From: Gammaproteobacteria bacterium
GTDB taxonomy: Bacteria > Pseudomonadota > Gammaproteobacteria > HK1
DNA: 10,694 nucleotides
Direction of reading: 5' to 3'
NCBI GenBank assembly: GCA_013042035.1
Contig: JABDQX010000451.1
Coordinates: 1-10,694, forward strand
The notes beneath the pieces are model-generated. The model had not been told where the DNA came from, did no database searches, and was given only the letters and a program-made list of their open reading frames with translations. Each line of letters opens with the position of its first letter. Positions within the stretch are counted from its first letter, which is position 1. Both the position numbers and the translations under genes were made by a program. Shown piece after piece: positions 1-6,908 of the stretch.

Positions 1-516
1 CTTCTGAACCCCCTGAAGGCCCGATAAAACATGCGGCATACCCACCTCGGGGAAAACAATGTTGTTTACCCCAAAGGGTCTGGAGGGATTAGGGTCTTCG
101 TAAAATCCAAGCAAGTAGGAATATAGCCAATCCAAACCTCTTGAACGCGAAACCACCGATAAGTCGGGAGGCTGAACTCCAAACCATGCCTCCGCATCAT
201 CCGCAGACATGGCCACCTTCATAACGTCACCTACCTTATCGGTAGCAAACATCATATCTTTTTTGACCTGCTCATCCGTAAGGCCTATATCCGCTGCCAT
301 CCTGTTGTAACGCATAAAGCTTGCGCTATGGCAACTCAGGCAATAGTCAGTGAAAAGCTTCGCTCCCCGCTGCAAAGATGCTTTATCTTTGAGATCAACA
401 TCCGGGTCGATGAGCTTTACACCACCGGCTCCACTCGCCACGACAAGCGACGGCATTAGCAACGCAACGGCGGATACCAGCGAAAAAACAACCGCAAGAA
501 ATGGTGATTTCCTCAT
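1..516 (-). CDS. petC: Cytochrome c1 of the bc1 complex (3' end outside the window)
   Basis: This is the first 172 codons of cytochrome c1, the haem c subunit that passes electrons from the Rieske protein to soluble cytochromes c on the periplasmic side. The frame is open to the window edge. Residues 1-28 form a signal peptide (MRKSPF, a hydrophobic run, then VVASG). The haem-binding motif CLSCH lies at residues 59-63, followed by the family pattern SASFMRYNR. Further on are PPDLSV (about 116-121), a YLLGFYEDP stretch, and the conserved FPEVGMPHVL near 155-164. The axial methionine and the C-terminal membrane anchor lie beyond the edge. The ATG overlaps the petB stop codon in an ATGA arrangement, so translational coupling is likely. 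It is the last of petABC here. The call is very secure; only the 3' end is missing. Confidence 0.96.
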   Translation of the reverse strand, partial: MRKSPFLAVVFSLVSAVALLMPSLVVASGAGGVKLIDPDVDLKDKASLQRGAKLFTDYCLSCHSASFMRYNRMAADIGLTDEQVKKDMMFATDKVGDVMKVAMSADDAEAWFGVQPPDLSVVSRSRGLDWLYSYLLGFYEDPNPSRPFGVNNIVFPEVGMPHVLSGLQGVQK

Positions 517-1910
517 TTTACTGTCAACCTGTCCGGAACGGATTTTGATTTATTAAGCGTCGGAAGAAGAGAACCCAGTATAAATACCCCGAAGTACACG
601 ATTGGAATCAGCGAACTGATGACTATCAAAGCCATATTATCCGAGCTAAACCGGGTTATATCCACCAGTAGAACGACAATCAGCACACCGATAAACACAC
701 CGAAATAGGTACCGGAGGGACGCTCTTCTTTGCTATGAAGCCAAAGGATGAGGAAGAACCCGAAGTATAGCTCTGCCAGCCGCATACCGAGCTCCGATAG
801 TACAGGCATCGCAGGTTGGGTACCCAGCCATCCCAGAATAACGAAGGTAACAACAAACACACCCAGCAGCATTTTGTACAGAAGGCTACGATAACGGACC
901 GACTTGACGGGATGCTGCTCAAGCCATGGTATCAGGAACAACATGACGATCGATGCACCCATGGCAAGGACACCGGTGAGCTTGTCTGGAATCGCACGCA
1001 AGATCGCATAGAAAGGCGTGAAATACCACAACGGCACGATATGTTCAGGGGTTTTCAGCGGATTGGCCGGTATGAAGTTGTCCTTTTCCAGGAACCAGCC
1101 GCCCATTTCCGGCCAAAAGAAAACAACCAGGGAAAACAGGAATAAAAAGGCAACGACACCGACCATATCCTTGACAGTGTAATATGGATGAAACGGAATA
1201 CCATCCACCGGTTTGCCTTTCTCGTTTTTGTTTTTCTTGATTTCAACGCCATCGGGATTGTTGGAACCAACCTCATGTAGCGCGATGATATGCACGACCA
1301 CCAAGCCCAGCAAAGCAATGGGTAACGCGATAACATGCAGCGCGAAAAACCGATTCAAGGTGGCATCCGAAACAACGTAATCACCCCGGATCCATAGCGT
1401 CAAATCTTCTCCGATGACGGGAATGGCACCGAACAACGAGACGATAACCTGAGCACCCCAGTAGGACATCTGCCCCCATGGCAACAGATACCCCATGAAG
1501 GCCTCTGCCATAAGCATCAGATAGATAAGCATCCCGACAAGCCATAATAGCTCGCGGGGCTGCTTGTAGGAGCCATACATCAGTCCGCGAAACATGTGAA
1601 GATAGACGACAACAAAGAAAGCGGAAGCACCGGTAGAATGCAAATAGCGGATCAACCAGCCCCACTCCACATCCCGCATAATAAATTCGACCGATGCAAA
1701 GGCAAGCTCCGCATCGGGCTTGTAGCTCATGGTAAGCCATATTCCCGTCAGGATCTGATTGACCAGAACCAACAGGGCCAGGGAACCAAAAAAATACCAA
1801 AAGTTTAGGTTCTTGGGCGCGTAATAATCGGCGAGGTGCTCGTTCCACATCTTCGTCAGCGGAAAACGGGCATCCGTCCACCCAAGTAAGCCATTCAGCA
1901 AGTTCTTCAT
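513..1910 (-). CDS. petB: Cytochrome b of the bc1 complex
   Basis: This is the integral membrane subunit that carries haems bL and bH and the Qo and Qi quinone sites. At 465 residues it is full length for the long beta/gammaproteobacterial form, with extra membrane segments near residues 345-450. The haem ligands are H91 and H105 in the second helix and H192 and H207 in the fourth. The 14 residues between the latter pair, rather than 13 as in alphaproteobacteria and mitochondria, fit beta/gamma homologues as I recall them. Conserved pieces include GYLLPWGQMSYWGA (about 140-153) and ALHEVGSNNPDG (210-221). The Qo motif, PEWY in alphaproteobacteria and mitochondria, reads PLWY at 293-296, so the usual glutamate is a leucine. 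The start codon overlaps the petA stop by one base (TAATG) and the stop overlaps the petC start by four. Confidence 0.97.
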   Translation of the reverse strand: MKNLLNGLLGWTDARFPLTKMWNEHLADYYAPKNLNFWYFFGSLALLVLVNQILTGIWLTMSYKPDAELAFASVEFIMRDVEWGWLIRYLHSTGASAFFVVVYLHMFRGLMYGSYKQPRELLWLVGMLIYLMLMAEAFMGYLLPWGQMSYWGAQVIVSLFGAIPVIGEDLTLWIRGDYVVSDATLNRFFALHVIALPIALLGLVVVHIIALHEVGSNNPDGVEIKKNKNEKGKPVDGIPFHPYYTVKDMVGVVAFLFLFSLVVFFWPEMGGWFLEKDNFIPANPLKTPEHIVPLWYFTPFYAILRAIPDKLTGVLAMGASIVMLFLIPWLEQHPVKSVRYRSLLYKMLLGVFVVTFVILGWLGTQPAMPVLSELGMRLAELYFGFFLILWLHSKEERPSGTYFGVFIGVLIVVLLVDITRFSSDNMALIVISSLIPIVYFGVFILGSLLPTLNKSKSVPDRLTVK

Positions 1911-2527
1911 TAGATTATCTGCTGTTTCACATCAATGGAGTCTTGATCCACACCAATCAGGATTCGCGAATCGCTCAGATAGGCGTGGGGAGGAACTACA
2001 AGATTCGTAGGTGCGGGCACACCTTGGAAAACGCGCCCCGCCAAATCGAACCGTGAGCCATGGCATGGACAGAAGAACCCTCCTTTCCATTCCGCTCCCA
2101 ACGAATGCGGGTCAGTTTCCTTAACGAAGGTAGGCGAACAACCAAGGTGGGTACATATCCCAACCAGAACGAGGAATTCCGGCTTAAGAGCGCGATGCTC
2201 GTTCACCGCATACTTCGGTTGCTGCGTTTTGACATCGGATGCGGGATCGCGCAGTTTGTCACCGAGTTCAGCCAACGCATCCAAGGTATCTTGCGTGCGC
2301 CTTACAACCCACACAGGTTTTCCGCGCCAAGTTACCGTTAGCCGCTGCCCCGATTCCAATTTACTGATGTCTACCTCAACGGGTGCCCCGATAGCCTTTG
2401 CCTTTGCGCTAGGCTGCCACGAGCTGACAAACGGCACGGCAGTAAAAGCAGCACCTACTCCACCTATCACCGTGGTTGCTGCCGTTAAAAAGCGCCGTCT
2501 GCCCTGATTAATGTTATCAGTTTTCAT
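1910..2527 (-). CDS. petA: Rieske iron-sulfur subunit of the bc1 complex
   Basis: This subunit takes the first electron from quinol at the Qo site through a [2Fe-2S] cluster and moves it to cytochrome c1. At 205 residues it matches the usual bacterial length of about 190-210. A twin-arginine signal (RRRFL, residues 10-14) precedes a hydrophobic anchor of roughly residues 15-35, as expected for a folded cluster protein exported by Tat and kept as a membrane anchor. The cluster-binding boxes are CTHLGC (125-130) and CPCHGS (153-158), giving ligands C125, H127, C153 and H156, with C130 and C155 as the disulfide pair. It is the first gene of petABC, with 115 bases before it to gmk. No strong ribosome binding site is visible, but the Tat signal placement supports this ATG. 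Confidence 0.97.
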   Translation of the reverse strand: MKTDNINQGRRRFLTAATTVIGGVGAAFTAVPFVSSWQPSAKAKAIGAPVEVDISKLESGQRLTVTWRGKPVWVVRRTQDTLDALAELGDKLRDPASDVKTQQPKYAVNEHRALKPEFLVLVGICTHLGCSPTFVKETDPHSLGAEWKGGFFCPCHGSRFDLAGRVFQGVPAPTNLVVPPHAYLSDSRILIGVDQDSIDVKQQII

Positions 2528-2568
2528 GTTGGCAAAATTTCAAACCGTCCCAATGGAAGTTAAGTTTG

Positions 2569-2602
2569 GAGAATCTTATATTCTCGAAAGTTCGTCAAGA
2601 AC
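2569..2602 (-). promoter_or_regulatory. Two small dyads upstream of petA, possible operator or promoter
   Basis: In the gap between gmk and petA lie a perfect 6-base inverted repeat with a 5-base centre (2569-2585, GAGAAT and ATTCTC arms) and a perfect 4-base one with a 5-base centre (2590-2602, GTTC and GAAC arms). Their centres are 19 bases apart. A TTGACG box (2593-2598 on the minus strand) sits inside the second dyad, but no well-spaced -10 box accompanies it: GATTCT at 17 bases is poor, TAAGAT is at 14. The position just before petABC suggests regulatory use, but this is inference and short dyads arise by chance. Confidence 0.25.
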
Positions 2603-2642
2603 GAAAGCCTCGCTAATATGACTAACATCAAAAATACCAGCT

Positions 2643-3260
2643 CTATTCCAATAGCGAGTTGAGCAAAGACCGGTAACGCAGTGCCTGTCGGAACTGCCTG
2701 AGTCTCTCGGCCTGAAAAATCGCCCGCAAATCAGATAAAGCCGTATCGAAATCATCATTGACAATCAAATAATCGAACTCGTCGAAATGAGACAACTCGG
2801 ACTCTGCCTTTTGCATACGTTCAGCAATCACCGATTCGTCGTCTTGCCCTCGATCAAGGAGGCGCTGTGTCAATGCATCACGCGATGGCGGTAAGACAAA
2901 GATTCCCATACATCCAGAAACTTCCTTACGCACCTGTCGAGCACCCTGCCAATCAATTTCAAGGATAATGTCAACGCCATGGCAAAGCTTTTCGGTCAAC
3001 CATTCCCTGGATGTCCCATAGTCATTTCCAAAGACATGCGCGCATTCCAGAAAGGCATTTCTTTCGCGTATAGCCTGAAACGCGGACTTGCTGACAAAAT
3101 GGTAATGAACGCCATCTTGCTCCCCCGGACGGGGTAGGCGGGTAGTATGCGATATGGAGAGCAAAACCCTTGGGTCATCAGCGACAAGCGCTCGAACCAG
3201 GCTTGTCTTCCCAGCTCCGGACGGAGCACTGATCACATATAATGTCCCGGGGTACTTCAT
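2643..3260 (-). CDS. gmk: Guanylate kinase
   Basis: Phosphorylates GMP to GDP with ATP, an essential step in guanine nucleotide synthesis and salvage in the cytoplasm. From the ATG at 3260 the protein is 205 residues, the normal bacterial length. The P-loop SAPSGAGKTS occupies residues 11-20. The GMP-binding region follows with SHTTRLPRPGE (37-47) and HYHF (52-55), then E72 and YGTS (81-84). EIDWQGA at 101-107 is the conserved Walker-B-like segment, and the lid carries RLLDRGQDDE (133-142). A TTG codon two codons upstream (3266) would also be in frame, but the ATG fits family alignments better; neither has a convincing Shine-Dalgarno sequence. In many gammaproteobacteria gmk sits by rpoZ-spoT; here it lies alone between tRNA-Gln and petA. 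Confidence 0.96.
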   Translation of the reverse strand: MKYPGTLYVISAPSGAGKTSLVRALVADDPRVLLSISHTTRLPRPGEQDGVHYHFVSKSAFQAIRERNAFLECAHVFGNDYGTSREWLTEKLCHGVDIILEIDWQGARQVRKEVSGCMGIFVLPPSRDALTQRLLDRGQDDESVIAERMQKAESELSHFDEFDYLIVNDDFDTALSDLRAIFQAERLRQFRQALRYRSLLNSLLE

Positions 3261-3341
3261 AAACAAGGTTATGGACTCAAGGGCAACGGAAAAGCGAAAA
3301 AAATAATACTTCCCAAAATCCCTCCCATACCCTCACCAGAC

Positions 3342-3415
3342 TGGCTGGGGGACTAGGATTCGAACCTAGGTTGACGGAGTCAGAGTCCGTAGTCCTGCCG
3401 CTAGACGATCCCCCA
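3342..3415 (-). tRNA. glnX-like tRNA-Gln(CTG): tRNA-Gln (anticodon CTG)
   Basis: The minus strand folds into a complete cloverleaf of 74 bases including an encoded CCA. The acceptor TGGGGGA pairs with TCCCCCA, the D stem is GTC/GAC around TAGCGGCAG, and the anticodon stem ACGGA/TCCGT holds the loop CTCTGAC. The T arm is CTAGG-TTCGAAT-CCTAG and the discriminator is G, as in bacterial glutamine tRNAs. The anticodon CTG (plus-strand 3381-3383) reads CAG. The 5' end lies 15 bases after the rpsI stop, so it is probably cut from the rplM-rpsI transcript; no separate promoter fits in that gap. Confidence 0.95.
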
Positions 3416-3430
3416 ATAATCTTCGCAAAA

Positions 3431-3823
3431 CTATCGTTTCGAGTACTGAGGGCGCTTACGGGCTTTGTGTAGGCCTATTTTTTTACGCTCCACTTCCCGC
3501 GCATCCCGCGTTACGAAACCGGATTTACGCAATATCGGTCGCAATGTTTCGTCATAGGACATCAGGGCTCGTGTAATACCATGACGAATCGCGCCAGCCT
3601 GACCGGTGTTTCCACCACCTAAAACCGTCACATCGACATCCAGCTTATCGACCATATCCTCTATGCCTAACGGTTGCCTAACAACCATTCGAGATGTCTC
3701 GCGGCCAAAATATTCGTCCAATGGACGCCGATTCACACGGATAAGACCACTGCCTCGCCTTATGTATACGCGCGCGGTTGATGATTTTCGGCGACCAGTA
3801 CCATAGTACACTGCTGTTTCCAT
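3431..3823 (-). CDS. rpsI: 30S ribosomal protein S9
   Basis: This is a small-subunit protein whose C-terminal tail reaches the P-site tRNA. The 130 residues match the bacterial family end to end: YYGTGRRKSSTARV (about 6-19), YFGRETSRMVVRQPL (about 38-52), GGGNTGQAGAIRHGITRAL (about 69-87), GFVTRDAREVERKK, and the invariant basic terminus QYSKR. It follows rplM by 79 bases on the same strand, the near-universal L13-S9 pair. The start is supported by alignment with the E. coli protein, whose N-terminus is the same length to within a residue or so. Nothing is unusual in the protein itself. Confidence 0.98.
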   Translation of the reverse strand: METAVYYGTGRRKSSTARVYIRRGSGLIRVNRRPLDEYFGRETSRMVVRQPLGIEDMVDKLDVDVTVLGGGNTGQAGAIRHGITRALMSYDETLRPILRKSGFVTRDAREVERKKIGLHKARKRPQYSKR

Positions 3824-3902
3824 TCGCTATTTCTCAATGATTTTTTTCGTTACGTGAAGCCTTGAATACTAAGCGGTATTCAATAAATGGACAGGGACAG
3901 CG

Positions 3903-4361
3903 CTAACTTTGAACGACACCACCGATATCCAAGGGTTCCGGCTTCTGCGCCACATGGTTGTGTGTGGCCCCGGCGAACACTCGCAGCTTTCGGAACATGG
4001 CGCGCCCCAGAGGTCCTCTTGGCAACATACCCTTGACAGCAATCTCAAGTGCTCGCCCTGGCTTCTTTAGCATCAGCTGTTCGAAGCTTTCCGACTTGAT
4101 CCCACCCGGGTAACCAGAGTGACGATAGTACATTTTGTCCGTGGTTTTTTTCCCAGTAACGCGAACCTTATCCGCGTTGATGACAACGATGTAGTCACCA
4201 GTATCCATATGGGGGGTATAGATTGCCTTGTGCTTGCCTCGCAAACGACGCGCAATCTCACTAGCCAAACGCCCAAGCGTTTTGCCATTTGCATCCACGA
4301 GATACCATCCATGGGTTATGGACGCAGGTCTCGCGGAGAAAGTTTTAAAAGAAGTTCTCAT
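3903..4361 (-). CDS. rplM: 50S ribosomal protein L13
   Basis: This is an early-assembling large-subunit protein. I start it at the ATG at 4361, giving 152 residues beginning MRTSFKTFSARP, which matches the family N-terminus MKTF-like region; a TTG at 4397 would add 12 residues unlike other L13 proteins. Family segments are WYLVDANGKTLGRLA (about 19-33), RRLRGKHKAIYTPHMDTGDY (about 37-56), VKGMLPRGPLGRAMFRKL (about 109-126) and AGATHNH. The C-terminus extends about six residues past the usual LDI ending (GGVVQS). A TTGACA/TATTTT promoter lies about 65-90 bases upstream, leaving a leader of roughly 55 bases. In E. coli L13 represses its own operon through the mRNA leader; whether that holds here is unknown. 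Confidence 0.96.
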   Translation of the reverse strand: MRTSFKTFSARPASITHGWYLVDANGKTLGRLASEIARRLRGKHKAIYTPHMDTGDYIVVINADKVRVTGKKTTDKMYYRHSGYPGGIKSESFEQLMLKKPGRALEIAVKGMLPRGPLGRAMFRKLRVFAGATHNHVAQKPEPLDIGGVVQS

Positions 4362-4424
4362 GAGTCTTGTTTCAACGAAGTCTTGCCTTAGCGACAATGT
4401 AGCATCAAATTAAAATGAGTGCGC

Positions 4425-4453
4425 AAAATACCTATAGGTCACGTAATTGTCAA
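4425..4453 (-). promoter_or_regulatory. Sigma70-type promoter for rplM-rpsI
   Basis: Reading the minus strand, a perfect -35 box TTGACA (4448-4453) is followed after exactly 17 bases by a -10 box TATTTT (4425-4430; four of six consensus bases). Transcription would start near 4418, about 57 bases before the rplM ATG. The spacer contains the perfect 10-base palindrome ACCTATAGGT (4430-4439). Box quality and position upstream of a ribosomal-protein operon make this the most convincing promoter in the window. Confidence 0.68.
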
Positions 4454-4461
4454 TCTATCCA

Positions 4462-4491
4462 TGGCAATTTGTGCTCATAGTGATTTACTAT
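4462..4491 (+). promoter_or_regulatory. Candidate carA promoter
   Basis: On the plus strand TGGCAA (4462-4467) and TACTAT (4486-4491) are separated by 18 bases, with a TG three bases before the -10 box (extended -10). The start would fall near 4498, giving a leader of about 60 bases before carA. The -35 box is only a partial match. It lies back to back with the rplM promoter. E. coli carAB has two promoters controlled by arginine and pyrimidines; I see no clear ArgR box here. Confidence 0.35.
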
Positions 4492-4550
4492 GCAAAATTA
4501 TTTGTTTCTTCGGATGGTGCGTGATAAATTCCGGCGCGGTCGGAATTTAC

Positions 4551-4556
4551 AGGAGA
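4551..4556 (+). promoter_or_regulatory. Shine-Dalgarno sequence that bears on the carA start
   Basis: AGGAGA ends one base before the ATG at 4558, which is too close for an ideal ribosome site. It is better spaced (4-5 bases) for the GTG codon at 4561, the second codon of the annotated frame. The two starts differ by one residue, so the protein is essentially unchanged. Confidence 0.5.
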
Positions 4557-4557
4557 T

Positions 4558-5721
4558 ATGGTGAAATCCACAGCAACCCTCCCCGCGCTTCTTGCGCTCG
4601 AAGATGGCAGCGTATTTTGGGGACAATCCATTGGTGCTGACGACCAGGTAGTCGGTGAGGTGGTTTTTAATACCGCAATGACCGGCTATCAGGAGATCCT
4701 GAGCGACCCATCCTACTTTCGACAAATCGTTACCTTGACCTATCCTCATATCGGAAACGTAGGCACAAATCAGGAGGATCAGGAATCCAACGGTGTGCAC
4801 CCCACTGGGCTCATTATCCGCGATTTGCCCGCGCGCTTCAGCAACTGGCGTGCACGGCACGATCTACCCACGTTTCTTCGAGAACATGGGACCGTCGGTA
4901 TCGCCGGCATCGACACTCGTAGACTGACTCGCATCCTACGAGACAAAGGCGCGCAAAATGGCTGCATCATGACAAGGAGAGGCGCGTGTGACGAAACGCA
5001 AGCTATCGAAGCGGCGCGCGCGTTTCCCGGCATCCAGGGCATGGATCTGGCGAGAGAGGTTACCACAGACTATATCTATCAGTGGGATCAAGGAACCTGG
5101 AACACAGCAACCCTCGTCGGTTTCGAGGAAATGGCGCGCAGCGAACACTCATGGCATGTCGTCGCATATGACTTTGGAATAAAACATAATATCCTTAGGT
5201 TGCTCGCCGCTCATGGTTGCCGAATAACGGTTGTCCCGGCCAAAACTCCCGCAGAGAAAGTGCTTGAATACGTACCTGACGGTGTATTTTTATCCAATGG
5301 CCCGGGAGATCCGGCACCGTGCGAGTACGCCATTTCCGCCATTCGTACCTTGCTAGCCAAAGGTATGCCTCTTTTCGGTATCTGCCTGGGATACCAATTG
5401 TTGGCTCTAGCCAGCGGCGCAAAGACCGTAAAGATGAAATTCGGTCACCATGGCGCAAATCACCCCGTACAGGAACTCGACACGGGGAATGTTCTAATCA
5501 CCAGCCAGAATCATGGTTTTGCCGTAGACGAAAATAGCCTTCCAGAAAACATCCGCATCACTCACAAATCTTTGTTCGATGGCTCTTTGCAAGGGATTCA
5601 TCTCACGGATCGGCCTGCCTTCGGTTTCCAGGGACATCCAGAGGCAAGCCCAGGCCCCCAAGATACGAGAGCACTGTTCGAGCATTTTGTTCGATTGATG
5701 GAGAAGAAGGCTTCAGCGTAG
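4558..5721 (+). CDS. carA: Carbamoyl-phosphate synthase small (glutaminase) subunit
   Basis: Hydrolyses glutamine and channels ammonia to CarB, which makes carbamoyl phosphate for arginine and pyrimidine synthesis. At 387 residues it is the full bacterial length and very like the E. coli protein. The N-terminal domain shows LLALEDGSVFWG (11-22), NTAMTGYQEILSDPSY (38-53) and TLTYPHIGNVGTN. The class I glutamine amidotransferase domain has SNGPGDP (246-252), the nucleophile C276 in GICLGYQ, the KFGHHGANHPV segment, and the catalytic H360 and E362 in GHPEASPG. The usual GICLGHQ is GICLGYQ here, outside the catalytic set. carB does not follow; a tRNA-Ser on the opposite strand does, so the large subunit must be encoded elsewhere. 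The start is the ATG at 4558 or the GTG at 4561. Confidence 0.97.
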   Translation: MVKSTATLPALLALEDGSVFWGQSIGADDQVVGEVVFNTAMTGYQEILSDPSYFRQIVTLTYPHIGNVGTNQEDQESNGVHPTGLIIRDLPARFSNWRARHDLPTFLREHGTVGIAGIDTRRLTRILRDKGAQNGCIMTRRGACDETQAIEAARAFPGIQGMDLAREVTTDYIYQWDQGTWNTATLVGFEEMARSEHSWHVVAYDFGIKHNILRLLAAHGCRITVVPAKTPAEKVLEYVPDGVFLSNGPGDPAPCEYAISAIRTLLAKGMPLFGICLGYQLLALASGAKTVKMKFGHHGANHPVQELDTGNVLITSQNHGFAVDENSLPENIRITHKSLFDGSLQGIHLTDRPAFGFQGHPEASPGPQDTRALFEHFVRLMEKKASA

Positions 5722-5777
5722 ATGGTTCTGTAGGAAAAATATGGTCTGCGGTAACTTCACCGTAAAAGATTCCTAAC

Positions 5778-5868
<91 letters not shown>

Positions 5869-5913
5869 AGTTGATGATGTAGGGTAAACAAGAAACCCTG
5901 AACTAGCAACATG

Positions 5914-5939
5914 TGTTCCCACGCACACGCGTGGGAACA
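5914..5939. repeat. Perfect 11-base palindromic hairpin, REP-like
   Basis: TGTTCCCACGC is followed by ACAC and then its exact reverse complement, an 11-base stem with a 4-base loop. The GTTCCCACGC/GCGTGGGAAC core looks like the short palindromic repeats dispersed between genes in many proteobacteria and also resembles the stem of some type I CRISPR repeats. Only one copy is present here. It lies about 65 bases beyond the sucD stop and 45 bases upstream of tRNA-Ser. Confidence 0.6.
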
Positions 5940-5951
5940 AGCAGTATCTTC

Positions 5952-5970
5952 GGCCCCGCGAAGCAGGGCC
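5952..5970. repeat. GC-rich hairpin after sucD, with an alternative fold
   Basis: GGCCCCGC and GCAGGGCC pair around GAA with one mismatch (8-base stem). An overlapping stem CTTCG/CGAAG (5948-5952 with 5959-5963) would compete with it. No T run follows on either strand, so it is not a standard intrinsic terminator. Confidence 0.5.
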
Positions 5971-5974
5971 ATAT

Positions 5975-5997
5975 ATGATTTTGCCAGGCAAAATCAT
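5975..5997. repeat. 10-11-base hairpin directly after the sucD stop
   Basis: ATGATTTTGC and GCAAAATCAT form a perfect 10-base stem around a 3-base CAG centre, starting six bases after the sucD stop codon. It is well placed to define or protect the 3' end of the sucCD mRNA, though it lacks the U-tract of an intrinsic terminator. Confidence 0.5.
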
Positions 5998-6003
5998 TAC
6001 ACG

Positions 6004-6879
6004 CTAGGCCCCAACCCGCTCCAGGATGGCATCGCCCATTTCAGACGGGGTTCGGACCGTCCGTACACCGGCGGCCTCCAATGCTTCGAATTTTGCCTCG
6101 GCGGTTCCTTTTCCACCCGAAATAATGGCACCGGCATGTCCCATGCGTCGACCCGGAGGAGCCGTTACACCAGCAATGTACGCAACCACCGGTTTGTTGA
6201 CATTCTGCTTGATGAACTCGGCTGCCTCTTCTTCCGCGCCACCACCGATCTCACCAACCATAATGATGCCCGTGGTCTGATCGTCTTCCTGGAATCGGGA
6301 AAGGCAGTCGATGAAGTTGGTACCATTCAACGGATCACCACCGATACCGACACAAGTGCTTTGTCCGAGTCCCACCAGGGTTGTCTGGTGAACAGCCTCG
6401 TAAGTGAGCGTACCGGAGCGGGAAACGATGCCGATGCTACCCGGTTTGTGGATATGGGCCGGCATAATGCCAATCTTGCATTCACCAGGGGTGATGACGC
6501 CGGGGCAGTTCGGTCCCACAAGACGGGTGTTGGGGTAGTTTGCCAACGTAGCCTTCACCGTCAACATATCCAGTACCGGTATGCCCTCGGTGATACACAC
6601 CACGAGTTCGATACCCGCATCGGCCGCTTCCAGTATCGCATCGGCGGAAAATCCGGGCGGCACATAAATAACACTGGCAGTGGCCCCGGTTTCTTTTACG
6701 GCATCGTGTACGGTATCGAATACCGGGAGTCCGATATGGGTTTGCCCACCTTTCCCGGGGGTCACGCCGCCGACCATTTTGGTGCCGTAGGCAATGGATT
6801 GCTCGGTATGAAAGGTTCCCTGTTTGCCGGTAAATCCCTGAACGATTACCTTGGTATTTTTGTCAATGAAAATGCTCAT
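6004..6879 (-). CDS. sucD: Succinyl-CoA synthetase (ligase), alpha subunit
   Basis: With SucC it interconverts succinyl-CoA and succinate with formation of ATP or GTP in the TCA cycle. The 291 residues match the E. coli subunit throughout. A CoA-binding Rossmann fold opens the protein, with VQGFTGKQGTFH (13-24), GGVTPGKGG (37-45) and YVPP (72-75). Next come ITEGIP (96-101) and the LVGPNCPGVITPGECKIGIMP segment (about 120-140). The ligase domain has GIGGDPLNGT (178-187), E210 in MVGEIGG, and the phosphorylated histidine H248 in RRMGHAGAI. The ATG has AGGG eight or so bases upstream. It follows sucC by 29 bases on the same strand, an evident operon. Three hairpins lie downstream. Nothing appears damaged. 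Confidence 0.97.
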   Translation of the reverse strand: MSIFIDKNTKVIVQGFTGKQGTFHTEQSIAYGTKMVGGVTPGKGGQTHIGLPVFDTVHDAVKETGATASVIYVPPGFSADAILEAADAGIELVVCITEGIPVLDMLTVKATLANYPNTRLVGPNCPGVITPGECKIGIMPAHIHKPGSIGIVSRSGTLTYEAVHQTTLVGLGQSTCVGIGGDPLNGTNFIDCLSRFQEDDQTTGIIMVGEIGGGAEEEAAEFIKQNVNKPVVAYIAGVTAPPGRRMGHAGAIISGGKGTAEAKFEALEAAGVRTVRTPSEMGDAILERVGA

Positions 6880-6908
6880 GTTCTTACCCTGAAGGTTAGT
6901 GCCCTTGT

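Noticed and set aside
1381..1881. A 166-residue minus-strand ORF within petB
   Set aside because: Out-of-frame reading of the cytochrome b gene; the petB frame carries all conserved haem ligands.
4362..4397. An N-terminal extension of L13 from a TTG at 4397
   Set aside because: The extra 12 residues do not resemble L13 proteins, and the ATG at 4361 aligns with the family start.
4491..4505. An ArgR box before carA
   Set aside because: The AT-rich stretch after the -10 box has no convincing match to the TGAAT-N-ATTCA palindrome.
5914..5939. A CRISPR repeat suggested by GTTCCCACGC...GCGTGGGAAC
   Set aside because: Only one copy exists, with no spacer periodicity and no cas gene in the window; a dispersed palindrome is simpler.
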